Positions 17,788 through 28,414 are shown, counted from the first letter of the stretch. The stretch: 64,000 nucleotides of DNA from CAWGYT01 sp963826795 (GCA_963826795.1 CAWGYT010000003.1:1-64000), one strand, 5' to 3'. Notes: generated by a model from the letters alone, not told the origin. Made by a program: numbers and translations.

Positions 17788-19469
17788 CCAGACACCCAAC
17801 TTTTCTCCACAATCTTTCTTGAGGTTAAATAAGTAACCTCGCGCATCGCTACATCGAGGCAGATGGTGACTCTCAGAAACAAGGGATCCCGGGGGCGACG
17901 TGTCCGCCGGTGGGTGCGTTCGGCGCGAGTGCAGTGCGCCGCGAGATCGGGGGCGCCGAGCGGTTCTCCCGACGGACGTCATTTGAAATCCGGGAGTCCT
18001 CGCCTTGAATCCTGGGGGAAGCGCGACACGCGCGAGGGAGACAGGAAGGCCGTGCGCCGGTCGGCAGGTCCGCTCGGGCAGAAGCCCCTGGCAAGAAGGG
18101 GTCTGGCAGTACGCGAGCCGCCGCGGGTGGCTCAGCCGAAGGCGGCCGCGCAGCGGGTGATGCCCCGATACCAGCGGCGGCCTGCCTGGACGGCCCGTTG
18201 GGCCACCTGGTCGGCCGCACCCACGACGTGCCCAAACATCGAGTCGAAAGCGAGTGACCAGGTCGATCCACATCGTGCGGCGAATCCCCAGCCGCTCGAG
18301 AATCGGTGCGAGATGATCCGGAATCGCGCCGGCTTGGCCCGACTGGACGATCCGCCCGCTGGCGTCGAGCAGTTGGAGATAGTCGTCCAGCGAAACGGGG
18401 ATCAGGCCCTTGTCTGACGCGCGGCGTTGCGTCGCGCTGTGCCGCATTCCCGGGGCATCGACCGCGGCCTGCTCATTCAGCGTCAGTTCGCACAGCCAGC
18501 CGTCGGGTGACTTGTCGGCCGAGGGCGTTCCTTCGTCTTGCCGGTCGCTTGCCGATTCCCGCGGTTGCCGCGACTGGATCCGATCGTAGGCGGAGGTGTG
18601 GTTCGAGCTTTCGGGCGTCAGGGCCTCGCCGGCCCGGATTTGATTCAGATCCACATAGATCCCGCAAACCAGGATCGCCGCGTCATCCACCAGTTCGCGA
18701 CAGTGGTAACGATCCTCCCAGAAGCAACCTCGGCAGTCGTCCTCGCGGTTACCGCGTCGGGCGACGTATTCGCACAGGGTGGCCATGAACCAGGACGGAT
18801 CCGAGAGCCGCTTCCGCAACACGCCGACGCGTCCCGGGATCGCCAGTTCCAGGATGACCCGCGCCGGGTTCGGTTCCCGGAGTTGCCCGTCGCGGCTCTT
18901 GGCCAGCTTGCTCACCGCCAGCCAGCGGCGCACGACGTCCTCATCCGACCATGTGGACGCCACATCCGGCCGGGTTCGCAGTACCAGGTGGAGATGGTTG
19001 CTCAATTCGGCTCGAAAGCCGATCTCGATCGCAAACAGCCCGGCCAGGTGCTCCTCCATGTCGCGAATCCAATCCCGCCGATATCCGTAGTCGATCCCGG
19101 TGGCCGGGTCCTCGCCACAGAGAAACGCCCTCCGCACGCACCGATTCCAGCAATGATAGACCGCGACCTCCTCGGGCCGGACAATCTCCCCACGAGCACA
19201 CGACGGCATGCGACGTCTCCTTCGACCAAAGCCGCGGCGAATGACGGACGCCTGTATAGTGCTCGCGACGCAAGTACGTCAAATGGCCTGAGAGTTTGCG
19301 CTCTGACGGCCACCGTCACGGATAAGCCTCGGTCTCGGTCCCGACATCCGGTCCCCAGTCCGACATTCTGCCCAAGGCGCGGTCCAGATTCCGGCCAGGT
19401 GCATGCCACGGAGCAAACTCGCGCGATTCCGAGGCAGTAAAGCAGGGCGGAGAAAAGTTGGGTGTCTGG
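17788..19469 (-). mobile_element. RAYT-type element bounded by perfect 21-bp inverted repeats
   Basis: CCAGACACCCAACTTTTCTC(C) at 17788-17808 is repeated exactly, inverted, at 19449-19469. The pair encloses the RAYT transposase gene (18132-19209) with about 240-320 bp on either side. The bases just outside the left arm read AAAGAT and those outside the inverted right arm read AAAGTCT, so similarity may extend beyond the perfect core. AAGATCCAGAC recurs near a decayed RAYT at 27.9 kb. This looks like the repeat pair that a RAYT would recognise. Confidence 0.6.
18132..19209 (-). CDS. REP-associated tyrosine transposase (RAYT, Y1 HUH family), frameshifted near the C-terminus
   Basis: The N-terminal domain is a Y1/IS200-like transposase: YHCWNRCVRRAFLCGED, then the HUH motif LSNHLHLVLRTRPD and, further on, FMATLCEYVARRGNREDDCR with WEDRYHCRELVDDAAILVCG and IYVDLNQIRAGEA. 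Single-domain relatives use a Tyr to nick single-stranded repeats. Start ATG at 19209 has AAGGAG eight bases upstream. Near 18250 one extra T shifts the frame. Removing it lets the reading continue as FDSMFGHVVGAADQVAQRAV to a stop at 18132. Without this correction the frame runs to 17530 as Arg/Pro-rich nonsense. The gene lies between perfect inverted repeats and divergently from no obvious partner. Confidence 0.85.
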
Positions 19470-19644
19470 AGACTTTTTCTCCTCGTAGTTTTGGCGGATC
19501 AGTCTCTCGTGCTGACTACGTCCATGCCGACAAAACGACGGAGAGGGGCGCCGGAAGGCGCCGCCGCTGGGCACCTGAGCGGCCTCCCTGGGAGTCTTCT
19601 GACGCGTCTCGAACGCGGACGGTGATGCCCGCCCTGCACAGCAG
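19210..19644. other. RAYT upstream flank, no gene
   Basis: The stretch holds the right 21-bp inverted repeat (19449-19469) and the 3' flank of the giant repeat-protein gene. No credible open frame is seen. Confidence 0.5.
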
Positions 19645-22536
19645 CTATAGCCTTTTACCGAATCGCGCACGCAACTGATTGAAGTCATCTAGGCCAATCA
19701 CGCCGTCGCCGAACCAATCGAAAGCGCTCTCGAAGACCGGATCCGTCGTCGTCTTGCCGAACGTACTGCGAAACGAGTTGAAGTCCACCAACCCGACGAC
19801 TCGATCACCTGTCACATCTCCAAAGTAGCGGAAGAAGGACTCGACGTGGTCCGCGGACATTGTCTGGCTGCCGGAATGGACTCGGTCGTGGTGCACGGTG
19901 AACAGGTAATCGCCGTCGGCCAGGGAATCGCCGACAATCTCACTGCCCACAAAGGTAATCTCGGCTTTCGTTGTGCCGCCCATGGGGGTCGACGTCACGA
20001 TCAAGTCGACGAAGGCGCCACCCAACACCTCCAGCGAGAACGCATCATCATCGAGAGTCACCTCGGTGTTGAACGTCACGGTCAAGCTTCGGACGCGCGA
20101 ACGTTGTGACGTGCCGTCATCAATGACCACCGCTACGACCTCCGGCGGCACGACCACTTCCGGCTGAATCGTGAGCTGGTAATCTTCGACCTCGCCGTCG
20201 GAGGCCAACCCCGTAACCAGAAGGCCCCCTGCCGTGCTCAGACGAAACCGAGCGTACGTGGTTCCCTCGATGGCAGAACCGGGCACAGTGAATACCAAGG
20301 GATTGTCACCCATGGCGACGTCCCGCGACACAAAGACCTGCTCGCCGACACCACTCCAACTGCCGTCACCATCGAAATCAATCCAGGCGTCCAGCTTGCC
20401 GGCCGCGCCCTGCACGTTGACGGTTACCGTTGCCTCCAGTGCCCCCACGTGAATCGCGCCGATCACCACGCCGTCTTCATCCGAGCCATCCGCATCGGCT
20501 GCCGTCGAATGGGTGCCGTCCGCTTCAACGTCCCGCTCGGGGCCGAGCGTCAAGCCGGTCGGCCTGTGGCTCGCGCCGTCGTCGGCAGCCGTGGTGGGAT
20601 AAGGGGCCGGAGCGTCGCCGAAGTCGCCGCCCAGATTTTCGTACCAGGCGATTTTGTTGTCTTCTTTCGATGCGCTGAGCACGTCCAGGTCGCCATCGCC
20701 ATCCACATCTGCTGCAAACACGGCGTGGGCTCCATCGGCCGAGGTGCTAACGGTGCGCGGAGTGAATCGCTGGCTACCGTCGTTCTCGTACCACGTGATC
20801 TTGTCTCCCTCATACGATGCGCCGAGCACATCGGTATCACCGTCGCCGTCCACGTCTGCCGCGAACACGCTGAAGGCCCCCAAGGCCGTCGTGCTGATGT
20901 TGTGCGTGGTGAAGGTTTCGCTGCCGTCGTTTTCGTACCAGGCGATCGTGTTGTCGTAAACCGATGCACTGAGGACGTCGGTGTCGCCGTCGCCATCCAC
21001 GTCCGTCGCGAACACGGTCGAGGCGAGCTTGGCCGACGTGCTGATCGTGTGGTCGGTGAACTGCTCACGGCCATCGTTCTCGTACCAAGTGATCTTACCG
21101 CCACGTGATGCGCTGAGTACATCGATGTCGCCGTCGCCGTCCACATCCGCCGCAAACACGCTGTGGGCACCATCGGCTGTGCCAGTGATCGAGTGGTAGG
21201 TGAAGATTCCACTGCCGTCGTTTTCGTACCAGGCGATCTCGTCGTTAGCGTACAGCGCGGCGACCACGTCGGTGTCACCGTCGTCGTCCATGTCCGCGGT
21301 AAACACACTACGGACGCCCCAGGCAAACACGCTAATGGGGGCGGCGAAGGAGAATATGCCATGGCCGTCGTTTTGGTACCAGGCAATCGTATTGTCCCCA
21401 AACGATCCGCTGAGGACGTCGGTATGGCCATCGCCGTCCAGGTCCGCGGCAAGCACACTGTGGGCCCCCACGGCCCACGTGCTGATCTCGTGTTCGGGGG
21501 TGCTGAAGTTCCCACTTCCGTCGTTTTCGTACCAGGCGATCTTGTTATCGTCCTTCGACGCGCTGAGCACATCGGTGTCGCCATCGCCGTCCAGATCCGC
21601 GGCGAACACGCTCTGCGCACCTGCGGCTGCCTCGCTGATCGTGTTCTGGATAGGGAAAAAACCGCCGGAAGCGGCCGGGTTGCCAATCGTGACTTGGTAA
21701 TCCTCGACCTCGCCATCCACGGCCGCTCCGGTGACCCCCAGCCCACCGGCTGAACTCAAACGGAACCGCGCGTAGGTTGTCCCCGCGAGAGCATAGTTGG
21801 AAACATCAAACATTAGGAGATTATCCCCGACCGCGACATCACGCGACACGAAGACTTGCTCACCAGGTCCGCCCCAACTACCGTCCCCATTGAAGTCGAT
21901 CCAGGCGTCCAGCTTGCCCGCCCCGCCCTGCACGTTGACGGTCACGATCGCATCGAGCGCCCCGACCTGGATCGTGCCAAACGTGACCCCATCTTCGTCC
22001 GCACCGTCGGCATCGGCGGCCATCGAGTGCGTCCCGTCCGCCTCACCGTCTCGCGTTGCGCCGAGTGTCAGACCCGTCACGGCGTGGCGAGCGCCGCCTT
22101 CGGCCAGCGTGGTGGGATATGGCAAAGGGGCATCGCCAAGGTCCGCCGGAAGTTGCCGGTACCAGGCGATCGTGTTGTCATTTTGCGATGCACTGAGCAC
22201 GTCGGTAATGCCGTCGCCGTCCACATCCGCCGCAAAGACACTGCGGGCCGCATCAGCCGTCGTGCTGATTGTATGGGGAGCGAAGATCTGGCTTCCGTCG
22301 TTCTCGTACCAGGCGATTTTGTCGTCACCGGGCGACGCGGAAGTACGTCCATGTCGCCGTCGCCGTCCATGTCCGCCGCAAACACACTGTAGGCGAATCG
22401 GCCGTGGTGCTGATCGTGTGCGTCGTGAAGTTTTGACTGCCATTGTTCTCGTACCAGGCGATCTTGTCGTCACCTTGCGACGCGGAAGTACGTCGAGGTC
22501 GCCGTCGCTGTCCACGTCTGCCGCAAACACGCTCAC
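19645..22536 (-). CDS. C-terminal open part of the giant repeat protein
   Basis: This is the longest uninterrupted frame of the gene, about 960 residues. It begins within FG-GAP array 3, passes GEVED module 4 (near 22.1-21.7 kb), the complete fourth array of seven 49-residue repeats (21.62-20.64 kb) and GEVED module 5 (20.6-20.15 kb). It ends with PPEVVAVVIDDGTSQRSRVR, a beta-sandwich type region common in planctomycete secreted proteins, and the dockerin-like tail. The stop is TAG at 19645-19647. Repeats here are more diverged from each other than those upstream, and this part has no frame breaks, which fits errors elsewhere being repeat-driven. Confidence 0.85.
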   Translation of the reverse strand: MSVFAADVDSDGDLDVLPRRKVTTRSPGTRTMAVKTSRRTRSAPRPIRLQCVCGGHGRRRRHGRTSASPGDDKIAWYENDGSQIFAPHTISTTADAARSVFAADVDGDGITDVLSASQNDNTIAWYRQLPADLGDAPLPYPTTLAEGGARHAVTGLTLGATRDGEADGTHSMAADADGADEDGVTFGTIQVGALDAIVTVNVQGGAGKLDAWIDFNGDGSWGGPGEQVFVSRDVAVGDNLLMFDVSNYALAGTTYARFRLSSAGGLGVTGAAVDGEVEDYQVTIGNPAASGGFFPIQNTISEAAAGAQSVFAADLDGDGDTDVLSASKDDNKIAWYENDGSGNFSTPEHEISTWAVGAHSVLAADLDGDGHTDVLSGSFGDNTIAWYQNDGHGIFSFAAPISVFAWGVRSVFTADMDDDGDTDVVAALYANDEIAWYENDGSGIFTYHSITGTADGAHSVFAADVDGDGDIDVLSASRGGKITWYENDGREQFTDHTISTSAKLASTVFATDVDGDGDTDVLSASVYDNTIAWYENDGSETFTTHNISTTALGAFSVFAADVDGDGDTDVLGASYEGDKITWYENDGSQRFTPRTVSTSADGAHAVFAADVDGDGDLDVLSASKEDNKIAWYENLGGDFGDAPAPYPTTAADDGASHRPTGLTLGPERDVEADGTHSTAADADGSDEDGVVIGAIHVGALEATVTVNVQGAAGKLDAWIDFDGDGSWSGVGEQVFVSRDVAMGDNPLVFTVPGSAIEGTTYARFRLSTAGGLLVTGLASDGEVEDYQLTIQPEVVVPPEVVAVVIDDGTSQRSRVRSLTVTFNTEVTLDDDAFSLEVLGGAFVDLIVTSTPMGGTTKAEITFVGSEIVGDSLADGDYLFTVHHDRVHSGSQTMSADHVESFFRYFGDVTGDRVVGLVDFNSFRSTFGKTTTDPVFESAFDWFGDGVIGLDDFNQLRARFGKRL

Positions 22537-25500
22537 CGCACCGATGGCTGTGTTGCTGATCGTGTGGGTCGTGAAGATCTGGTTGCCATTGTTCTCGTAC
22601 CAGGCGATCTATTGTTATTCCGCGATGCGCAGAGCACGTCCATGTCACCGTCGTCGTCCACGTCCGCCGCAAACACGGTTTGGGCCCCATCGGCCGTCGT
22701 GCTAATCGGGTAGCGAGTAAAGTTCTGGCTGCCGTCGTTCTCGTACCAGGCGATCTTATCGTCATTGAACGACGCGGAGAGGACGTCCATGTCACCGTCG
22801 CCGTCCACATCCGCCGCAAACACGCCGTTCGCCCCATCGGCCGCCGTGCTAATCGGGTAGCGCGTGAAGTTCTCACTGCCGTCGTTCTCGTACCAGGCGA
22901 TCGTGTCGTCATTGAGCGACGCGCAGAGGACGTCGATGTCGCCGTCGTCGTCCACGTCCGCCGCAAATACGCTAACCGCCCCGACAGCCGTCGTGCTAAT
23001 CGTGTAGCGCGTGAAGTTCTCACTGCCGTCGTTCTCGTACCAGGCGATCTTGTCGTCCAGGACCGACGCGCAGAGCACGTCCATGTCGCCGTCCCCGTCC
23101 ACGTCCGCCGCAAACAGCGTCGAAGGCCCAACCGGTGGAGGTGCTGATCGGGCTCTGTCCAGCGAAGACGCCGCTGCTGGCCAGCGGGGAACTAACACCG
23201 GCAATCGTGACTTCGTAGTCCTCGACTTCGCCGTCGGCTGCCGGGCCGGTGACCCCCAGCTCGCCCGTCGTGCTCAGCCGGAAGCGCGCGTAAGTGGTGC
23301 CCACGAGGGCATAACTGGGAACATCGAACGTCAAATGATTGTCCCCGGCCACAGGTCCCGCGCCGCGAAAATCTGTTCGCCCGGACCGCCCCAGCTTCCG
23401 TCGCCGTTGAAGTCGATCCAGGCGTCCAGCTTGCCCGCCCCGCCCTGCACGTTGACCGTCACGGTTGCCCCGAGCGCCCCGATCTGGATCGTGCCGAACG
23501 TCACGCCGTCTTCGTCTGCGCCGTCCGCTTCGGCTGTCGCCGAGTGCCTTCCGTCTGCTTCTGAGTCCCGCGTCGCCCCAAGCATCAGGCCGGCCGCCAT
23601 GTGACGAGCGCCGTCTTCGGCCAGCGTCGTGGGATAGGGACTCGGTGCGTCACCGAAGTCGACCGGTGCCATCTTCTCGTACCAGGCGATCTTGTCGTCA
23701 TTGAAGGACGCGCAGAGGACGTCCAGGTCGCCGTCGCCGTCCACGTCCGCCGCAAACACGCTATTGGCGCCATCAGCGGCGGTGCTGATCGTGTGGGTGG
23801 AAAGTTCTCACTGCCGTCGTTCTCGTACCAGGCGATTCGTTGTCGGTGCGCGACGCGCAGAGGACGTCCAGGTCGCCGTCGCCGTCCACGTCCGCCGCAA
23901 ACACACTCATGGGCCCCATTGGCCGCGGTGCTGATCGTGTGGTCGGCGAAGTTCTGACTGCCGTCGTTCTCGTACCAGGCGATCTTGTCGTCATATAAGG
24001 CGCCGAGCACGTCCATGTCGCCGTCGCCGTCCACGTCCGCCGCAAACACGCTGCGGGCCCCATCGGCCGCCGTGCTGATCGTGTGCGGCGTGAAGTTCTG
24101 ACTGCCGTCGTTCTCGTACCAGGCGATCTTGTCGTCATCGAGCGACGCGCAGAGCACGTCCATGTCGCCGTCCCCGTCCACGTCCGCCGCAAACACGCTG
24201 TGCGGCCCCATCGGCCGCCGTCGCTGATCGTGTGGGCGTGAAGTTCTCGCTGCCGTCGTTCTCGTACCAGGCGATCTTGTTGTCGTCCATTCGACGCGCA
24301 GAGCACGTCCAGGTCGCCGTCGCCGTCCACGTCCGCCGCAAACACGCTGTGCGCCCCGTCGGCCGTGCGTGCTGATCGTGTGCGGGCGTGAAGTTCTGAC
24401 TGCCGTCGTTCTCGTACCAGGCGATCTTGTCGTCATCACGCGACGCGCAGAGGACGTCCAGGTCGCCGTCGCCGTCCACGTCCGCCGCAAACACGCTGTG
24501 GGCCCCATCGGCTGCGTGCTGATCGTGTGCGGCGTGAAGTTCTGGCTGCCGTCGTTCTCGTACCAGGCGATCTTGTCGTCGATGGAACGACGCGCAGAGG
24601 ACGTCCAGGTCGCCGTCGCCGTCCACGTCCGCCGCAAACACGCTGCCGGCCCCGTCGGCCGCCGTGCTGATCGTGTCTGGCCGCCGAAGACGCCGCTGGC
24701 CGCCGGCCGGACTGGCGATCGTGACCCGGTAGTCCTCCACTTCGCCGTCGGCCGCCGAGGCCGCGGATCCCCAGATCCGCCCGCCGTGCTCAGCCGGAAC
24801 CGGGCGTACGTCGTGCCCGCCAAGGCAAAGCTGGGCACGTCAAACGTCAGGTCGTTGTCGCCGATGACCACAGCTCTGCGAGGCGAAAATCTGTTCGCCC
24901 GGACCGCCCCAACGTGCCGTCGCCGTTGAAGTCGATCCAGGCATCCAGCTTGCCCGCCGCCGCCTTGCACGTTGACCGTCACGGTCGCCCCCAGCTGCCC
25001 CGACCTGGATCGTGCCGAACGTCACGCCGTCTTCGTCCGGCACCCGTCGGCATCGGCGGCCGCCGAGTGCGTGCCGTCGGCCTCACCGTCTCGCGTCGCG
25101 CCCAGCGTCGGACCCGTCACGGCGTGCCGAGCGCCACCTTCGGCCAGCGTCGTGGGATATGGCAAGGGGCATCGCCAAAGTCCGCCGGACAGTTCTCGTA
25201 CCAGGCGATCTGTCGTCATTTTGCGACGCGCAGAGGACGTCCGGTCGCCGTCGCCGTCCACGTCCGCCGCAAACACGCTGCGGGCCCCATCAGCCGCCGT
25301 GCTGATCGTATGGGGCGTGAAGTTCTGGCTGCCGTCGTTCTCGTACCAGGCGATCTTGTCGTCACGGGCGACGCGGAGAGGACGTCCGGTCGCCGTCGCC
25401 GTCCACGTCCGCCGCAAACACGCTGTGGGCGCATCTGGCCGCGGTGCTGATCGTGTGCGTCGTGAAGTTCTGACTGCCGTCGTTCTCGTACCAGGCGATC

Positions 25501-26830
25501 TTGTCGTCACCGTGCGACGCGCTGAAGGACGTCCAGGTCGCCGTCGCCGTCCACGTCCGCCGCAAACACGCTCACCGCCCCGATGGCCGTGGTGCTGATC
25601 GTGTGGGTCGTGAAGTTCTGGCTGCCATCGTTCTCGTACCAGGCGATCTTGTCGTCATTCCGCGATGCGCAGAGCACGTCCAGGTCGCCGTCGCCGTCCA
25701 CGTCCGCCGCAAACACGCTCTGGGCCCCATCGGCCGCCGTGCTAATCGGGTGCGAGTGAAGTTCTGACTGCCGTCGTTCTCGTACCAGGCGATCGTGTCG
25801 TCATTGAACGACGCGCAGAGGACGTCGAGGTCGCCGTCGCCGTCCACGTCCGCCGCAAACACGCTCGTTTGCCCCATCGGCCGTCGTGCTGATCGGTGTG
25901 CGACGTGAAGTTCTCGCTGCCGTCGTTCTCGTACCAGGCGATCTTGTCGTCATTGAGCGACGCGCAGAGGACGTCCAGGTCGCCGTCGCCGTCCACGTCC
26001 GCCGCAAACACGCTAACCGCCCCGACAGCCGTCGTGCTAATCGTGTAGCGAGTGAAATTCTCACTGCCGTCGTTCTCGTACCAGGCGATCGTGTCGTCCA
26101 GGACCGACGCACTGAGCACGTCCATGTCGCCGTCGCCGTCCACGTCCGCCGCAAAAGCGTCGAAGGCCCAACCGGTGGAGGTGCTGATCGGGCTCTGTCC
26201 AGCGAAGACGCCGCTGCTGGCCAGCGGGGAACTAACACCGGCAATCGTGACTTCGTAATCTTCGACCTCGCCATCGGCTGCCGGGCCGGTGACCCCCAGC
26301 TCGCCCGTCGTGCTCAGCCGGAAGCGGGCGTAGGTGGTGCCCACGAGGGCATAGCTGGAAACGTCGAACGTCAAATGATTGTCCCCGGCCACGAGGTCCC
26401 GCGCCGCGAAAATCTGTTCGCCTGGGCCGCCCCAGCTTCCGTCGCCGTTGAAGTCGATCCAGGCGTCCAGCTTGCCCGCCCCGCCCTGCACGTTGACGGT
26501 CACGGTTGCATCGAGCGCCCCGATCTGGATCGTGCCGAACGTGACGCCGTCTTCGTCTGCGCCGTCCGATTGGGCTGTCGCCGAGTGGCTTCCGTCTGCT
26601 TCTGAGTCCCGCGTCGACCCAAGCATCAAGCCGGCCGCCATGTGACGAGCGCCGTCTTCGGCCAGCGTGGTGGGATAGGGACTCGGTGCGTCACCGAAGT
26701 CGACCGCCAGCATGAACCGCCCTTCGAGCAGTTCAATTCCCAGCTGAGTCGTGAACGCTGCCGCCTCAATTCGGCGGTGTCGCCAGCGGGAGCTGCCACG
26801 GTAACGTGTTCCTCTGTTCGTTCTTGACAC
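19645..26830 (-). CDS. Giant secreted GEVED/FG-GAP repeat protein with dockerin-like C-terminus (frame broken in the middle)
   Basis: The gene spans 7,186 bp, about 2,395 codons. It starts with GTG at 26830 (GAGGAAAGG upstream) and has an LEPR-XLL-like motif, LEGRFMLA, about 40 residues in. It then contains five GEVED modules (each with DFGDAPxPYPTT, DAWIDFNGDGSWGG, TYARFRLS and GEVEDYxVTI). Modules 1-4 are each followed by seven 49-residue FG-GAP/VCBS repeats (core FAADVDGDGDMDVLSAS and DDKIAWYENDGS). The tail has a Big/SwmB-like unit and a dockerin-like pair of Asp-rich loops (GDVTGDRVVGLVDF, DWFGDGVIGLDDF). FG-GAP loops bind calcium. Expected outside the cytoplasm, perhaps surface-attached. 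The reading shifts frame many times between about 22.3 and 25.9 kb, where repeats are nearly identical at DNA level. Confidence 0.85.
20594..26670 (-). repeat. Four tandem 1,518-bp super-repeats (GEVED + 7 x 147 bp)
   Basis: The same module anchor (GTGGGATA on the plus strand, within PYPTT) recurs at 26670, 25152, 23629, 22112 and 20594. The spacings are 1518, 1523, 1517 and 1518 bp. Each unit is one GEVED module of about 163 codons plus seven repeats of 147 bp (49 codons). Modules 1 and 3 share AEDGARHMAAGL, and modules 2 and 4 share AEGGARHAVTGL, so the array reads A-B-A-B with a 3.04-kb duplication. Confidence 0.8.
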
Positions 26831-27147
26831 GGGCGGAAACCTTTCCTCGGCGGAAGTGTCGCAGCAGGGATACGCAGCAGGGATATAGTGCAGGCGTGCG
26901 ATAGCGCCTCAAGGAAAGTGCCGATGAGTGCGCAGGTGAGTGGGGCGCGTGCCTCGCGCACCGCTCCCTCTGTCAATTCAAGTAGAGTGCTCCGAAGGAG
27001 GTTCGAAGGATTGCATCAGCCACTGCAGCCGCTATTGAAAATGACGTCCAAACCATCAGTCGAGAAAGTTGCCCCACCCTCGTTGCCTCGAGTGTTGACC
27101 GAGGCTCGCATCTTTGCCGGTTTCTGCCATGGATCTTGAGTACTAGC
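26831..27147. other. Upstream region of the giant protein gene
   Basis: No gene is seen. It should carry the promoter for the minus-strand repeat protein, but no clear -35/-10 pair was picked out. Confidence 0.4.
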
Positions 27148-27531
27148 TCACATCGTCTGCCACAAGTCACGTCCACCAAAGCCTCCTTCCAATCCGTCGG
27201 ATTCGAAAGTCACGGTCAGTCCATCAGAGCTCAAATGAGGTGAACCCTCGATGCCCAGAGTGTTGATGATCTCAAGCGGATGTTGATCCGTCCATGGATC
27301 GTCAACGTGTTCTCGTCGCGCTGTCCAAATGTCCCAATTTCGATTGCCTCGCGTGGACACGAAATGGGCCTCCAGCAGATCGCTCGAAATCGTTGGAGCC
27401 CAGTCACCGAAGGTCGTGTCCGAGACCAGGTCGGTCTGTTCTGGTTCGTTGAATTGGGACCACGCTCGTAATGGGACTAGCAGAACTGCGGCCAGGGAAA
27501 TCGTCACGGGTAAATAAGTTACAAGTGTCAT
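27148..27531 (-). CDS. Secreted PD40/TolB-like beta-propeller fragment
   Basis: About 127 residues. The start chosen is the ATG at 27531, because GGAGG sits nine bases upstream; the ATG at 27540 abuts that same GGAGG and would have no spacing. The N-terminus TLVTYLPVTISLAAVLLVPL followed by RAWSQ is a signal peptide. The body contains PD40-type strands: DWAPTISSDLLEAHFVSTRG, WDIWTARREHVDDPW and GSPHLSSDGLTVTFESDGLE ending GGRDLW. In homologues the propeller continues for at least another 100-200 residues, so this gene ends early and is probably truncated. Role unknown. Confidence 0.65.
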   Translation of the reverse strand: MTLVTYLPVTISLAAVLLVPLRAWSQFNEPEQTDLVSDTTFGDWAPTISSDLLEAHFVSTRGNRNWDIWTARREHVDDPWTDQHPLEIINTLGIEGSPHLSSDGLTVTFESDGLEGGFGGRDLWQTM

Positions 27532-27892
27532 TGTTTCCATCCTCCAAATTGCTTCGATTACCCGCGAGAGGCTGCCGTTAGTAGAGACAAATGTCGTCAA
27601 GAGCTTTAACTTGAGCATTTTCATTTCGGCGTTCGGACGGCGATCCAACCGAGCGACCTTGGCTTCGCAATCTTCGTCCCCTACTCGTCTAATCCGCGCC
27701 AAGCTTCGCGAACGGGACAGTCCCGAGCAAAAAAAGCGTGAACAAATCCGCTTTTCGCCTAAACTGATGGGTTTCGCATGTGAGATCTTGGCGGAAAATC
27801 GATGAGCCAGTCCGGCGCGGAGTGTCGACGGGCGTCCGAATTGATGAAAAAAATGACCAAGTCCCCGTCTCATTTCCACTTGGCAATTCGGA
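27532..27892. other. No gene recognised
   Basis: A minus-strand frame extends upstream of the chosen start (to 27879), but it is basic, lacks a ribosome-binding site and shows no family feature. Confidence 0.4.
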
Positions 27893-27972
27893 TTCAGGGG
27901 GCAAAGATCCAGGGCAAAGATCCAGACGGTCTAGGGCAAAAGATCCAGGGCAAAAGATCCAGACGGTCTACA
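27893..27972. repeat. Short direct-repeat cluster GGCAAA(A)GATCCAG
   Basis: Four copies of GGCAAAGATCCAG or GGCAAAAGATCCAG occur in 80 bases; two are followed by ACGGTCTA. The AAGATCCAGAC core also forms the outer edge of the inverted repeat flanking the intact RAYT (17784-17794). The cluster is immediately upstream of a RAYT remnant, so it is probably a RAYT-associated repeat site. Confidence 0.6.
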
Positions 27973-28079
27973 TTCCGAGTGGCTGGCCGGGGGTCCGAGG
28001 GTCTCGGGACGACGTGTGCATCCGCGGCCTGCAGCCCGAGGTTCATGCGTGCCGGGCCGACAGGTCGCTCGGCAGTGCC

Positions 28080-28352
28080 GCCTTCTGGGAGTATCGCATT
28101 GGTTGCCGGAGCGTAGAGCATGAGGGATCGATTCTGCTGTTTGGGATCGATGTGGACCTGAATCCGATCCGGGCTGGCGAGGCCTCGGTTCCGGAAGAGG
28201 CGCGTTACGCGTCAGCCTACAACCGAATCGAGAGACGACCGCGGAGCGCATCCCGCCCGGTGCCGGAAGGCAACAGGGGCGCGGACGACTGGCTCTGTCG
28301 GCTGACGATTCAGGACGGTGATCGGCGCTGGCGGGACCGCTGCGGTGGGTGA
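28080..28352 (+). pseudogene. Decayed RAYT transposase fragment
   Basis: About 90 residues resemble the centre of the RAYT at 18132-19209: FWEYRIGCRSVEHEGSILLF then GIDVDLNPIRAGEA, an SAYNRI motif and DDWLCRLTI. The corresponding intact text is FWEDRYHCRELVDDAAILVC, IYVDLNQIRAGEA, SAYDRI and DGWLCELTL. The N-terminal HUH domain is absent, so it cannot be active. It is a second, older RAYT insertion, in opposite orientation. Confidence 0.75.
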
Positions 28353-28414
28353 TCTCATTTCTTCTGAAACGAGCCACTGCCCGGCCGTTGGAGCCGGTGT
28401 GTCAGGTTGGGTGA

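Noticed and set aside
22100..26200. CRISPR-like array
   Set aside because: The repeat is 147 bp, has no unique spacers, and encodes FG-GAP repeats of one protein.
19645..26830. Several separate proteins instead of one giant gene
   Set aside because: Module order and 1,518-bp spacing continue across the frame breaks, and only one start signal and one stop fit the whole set.
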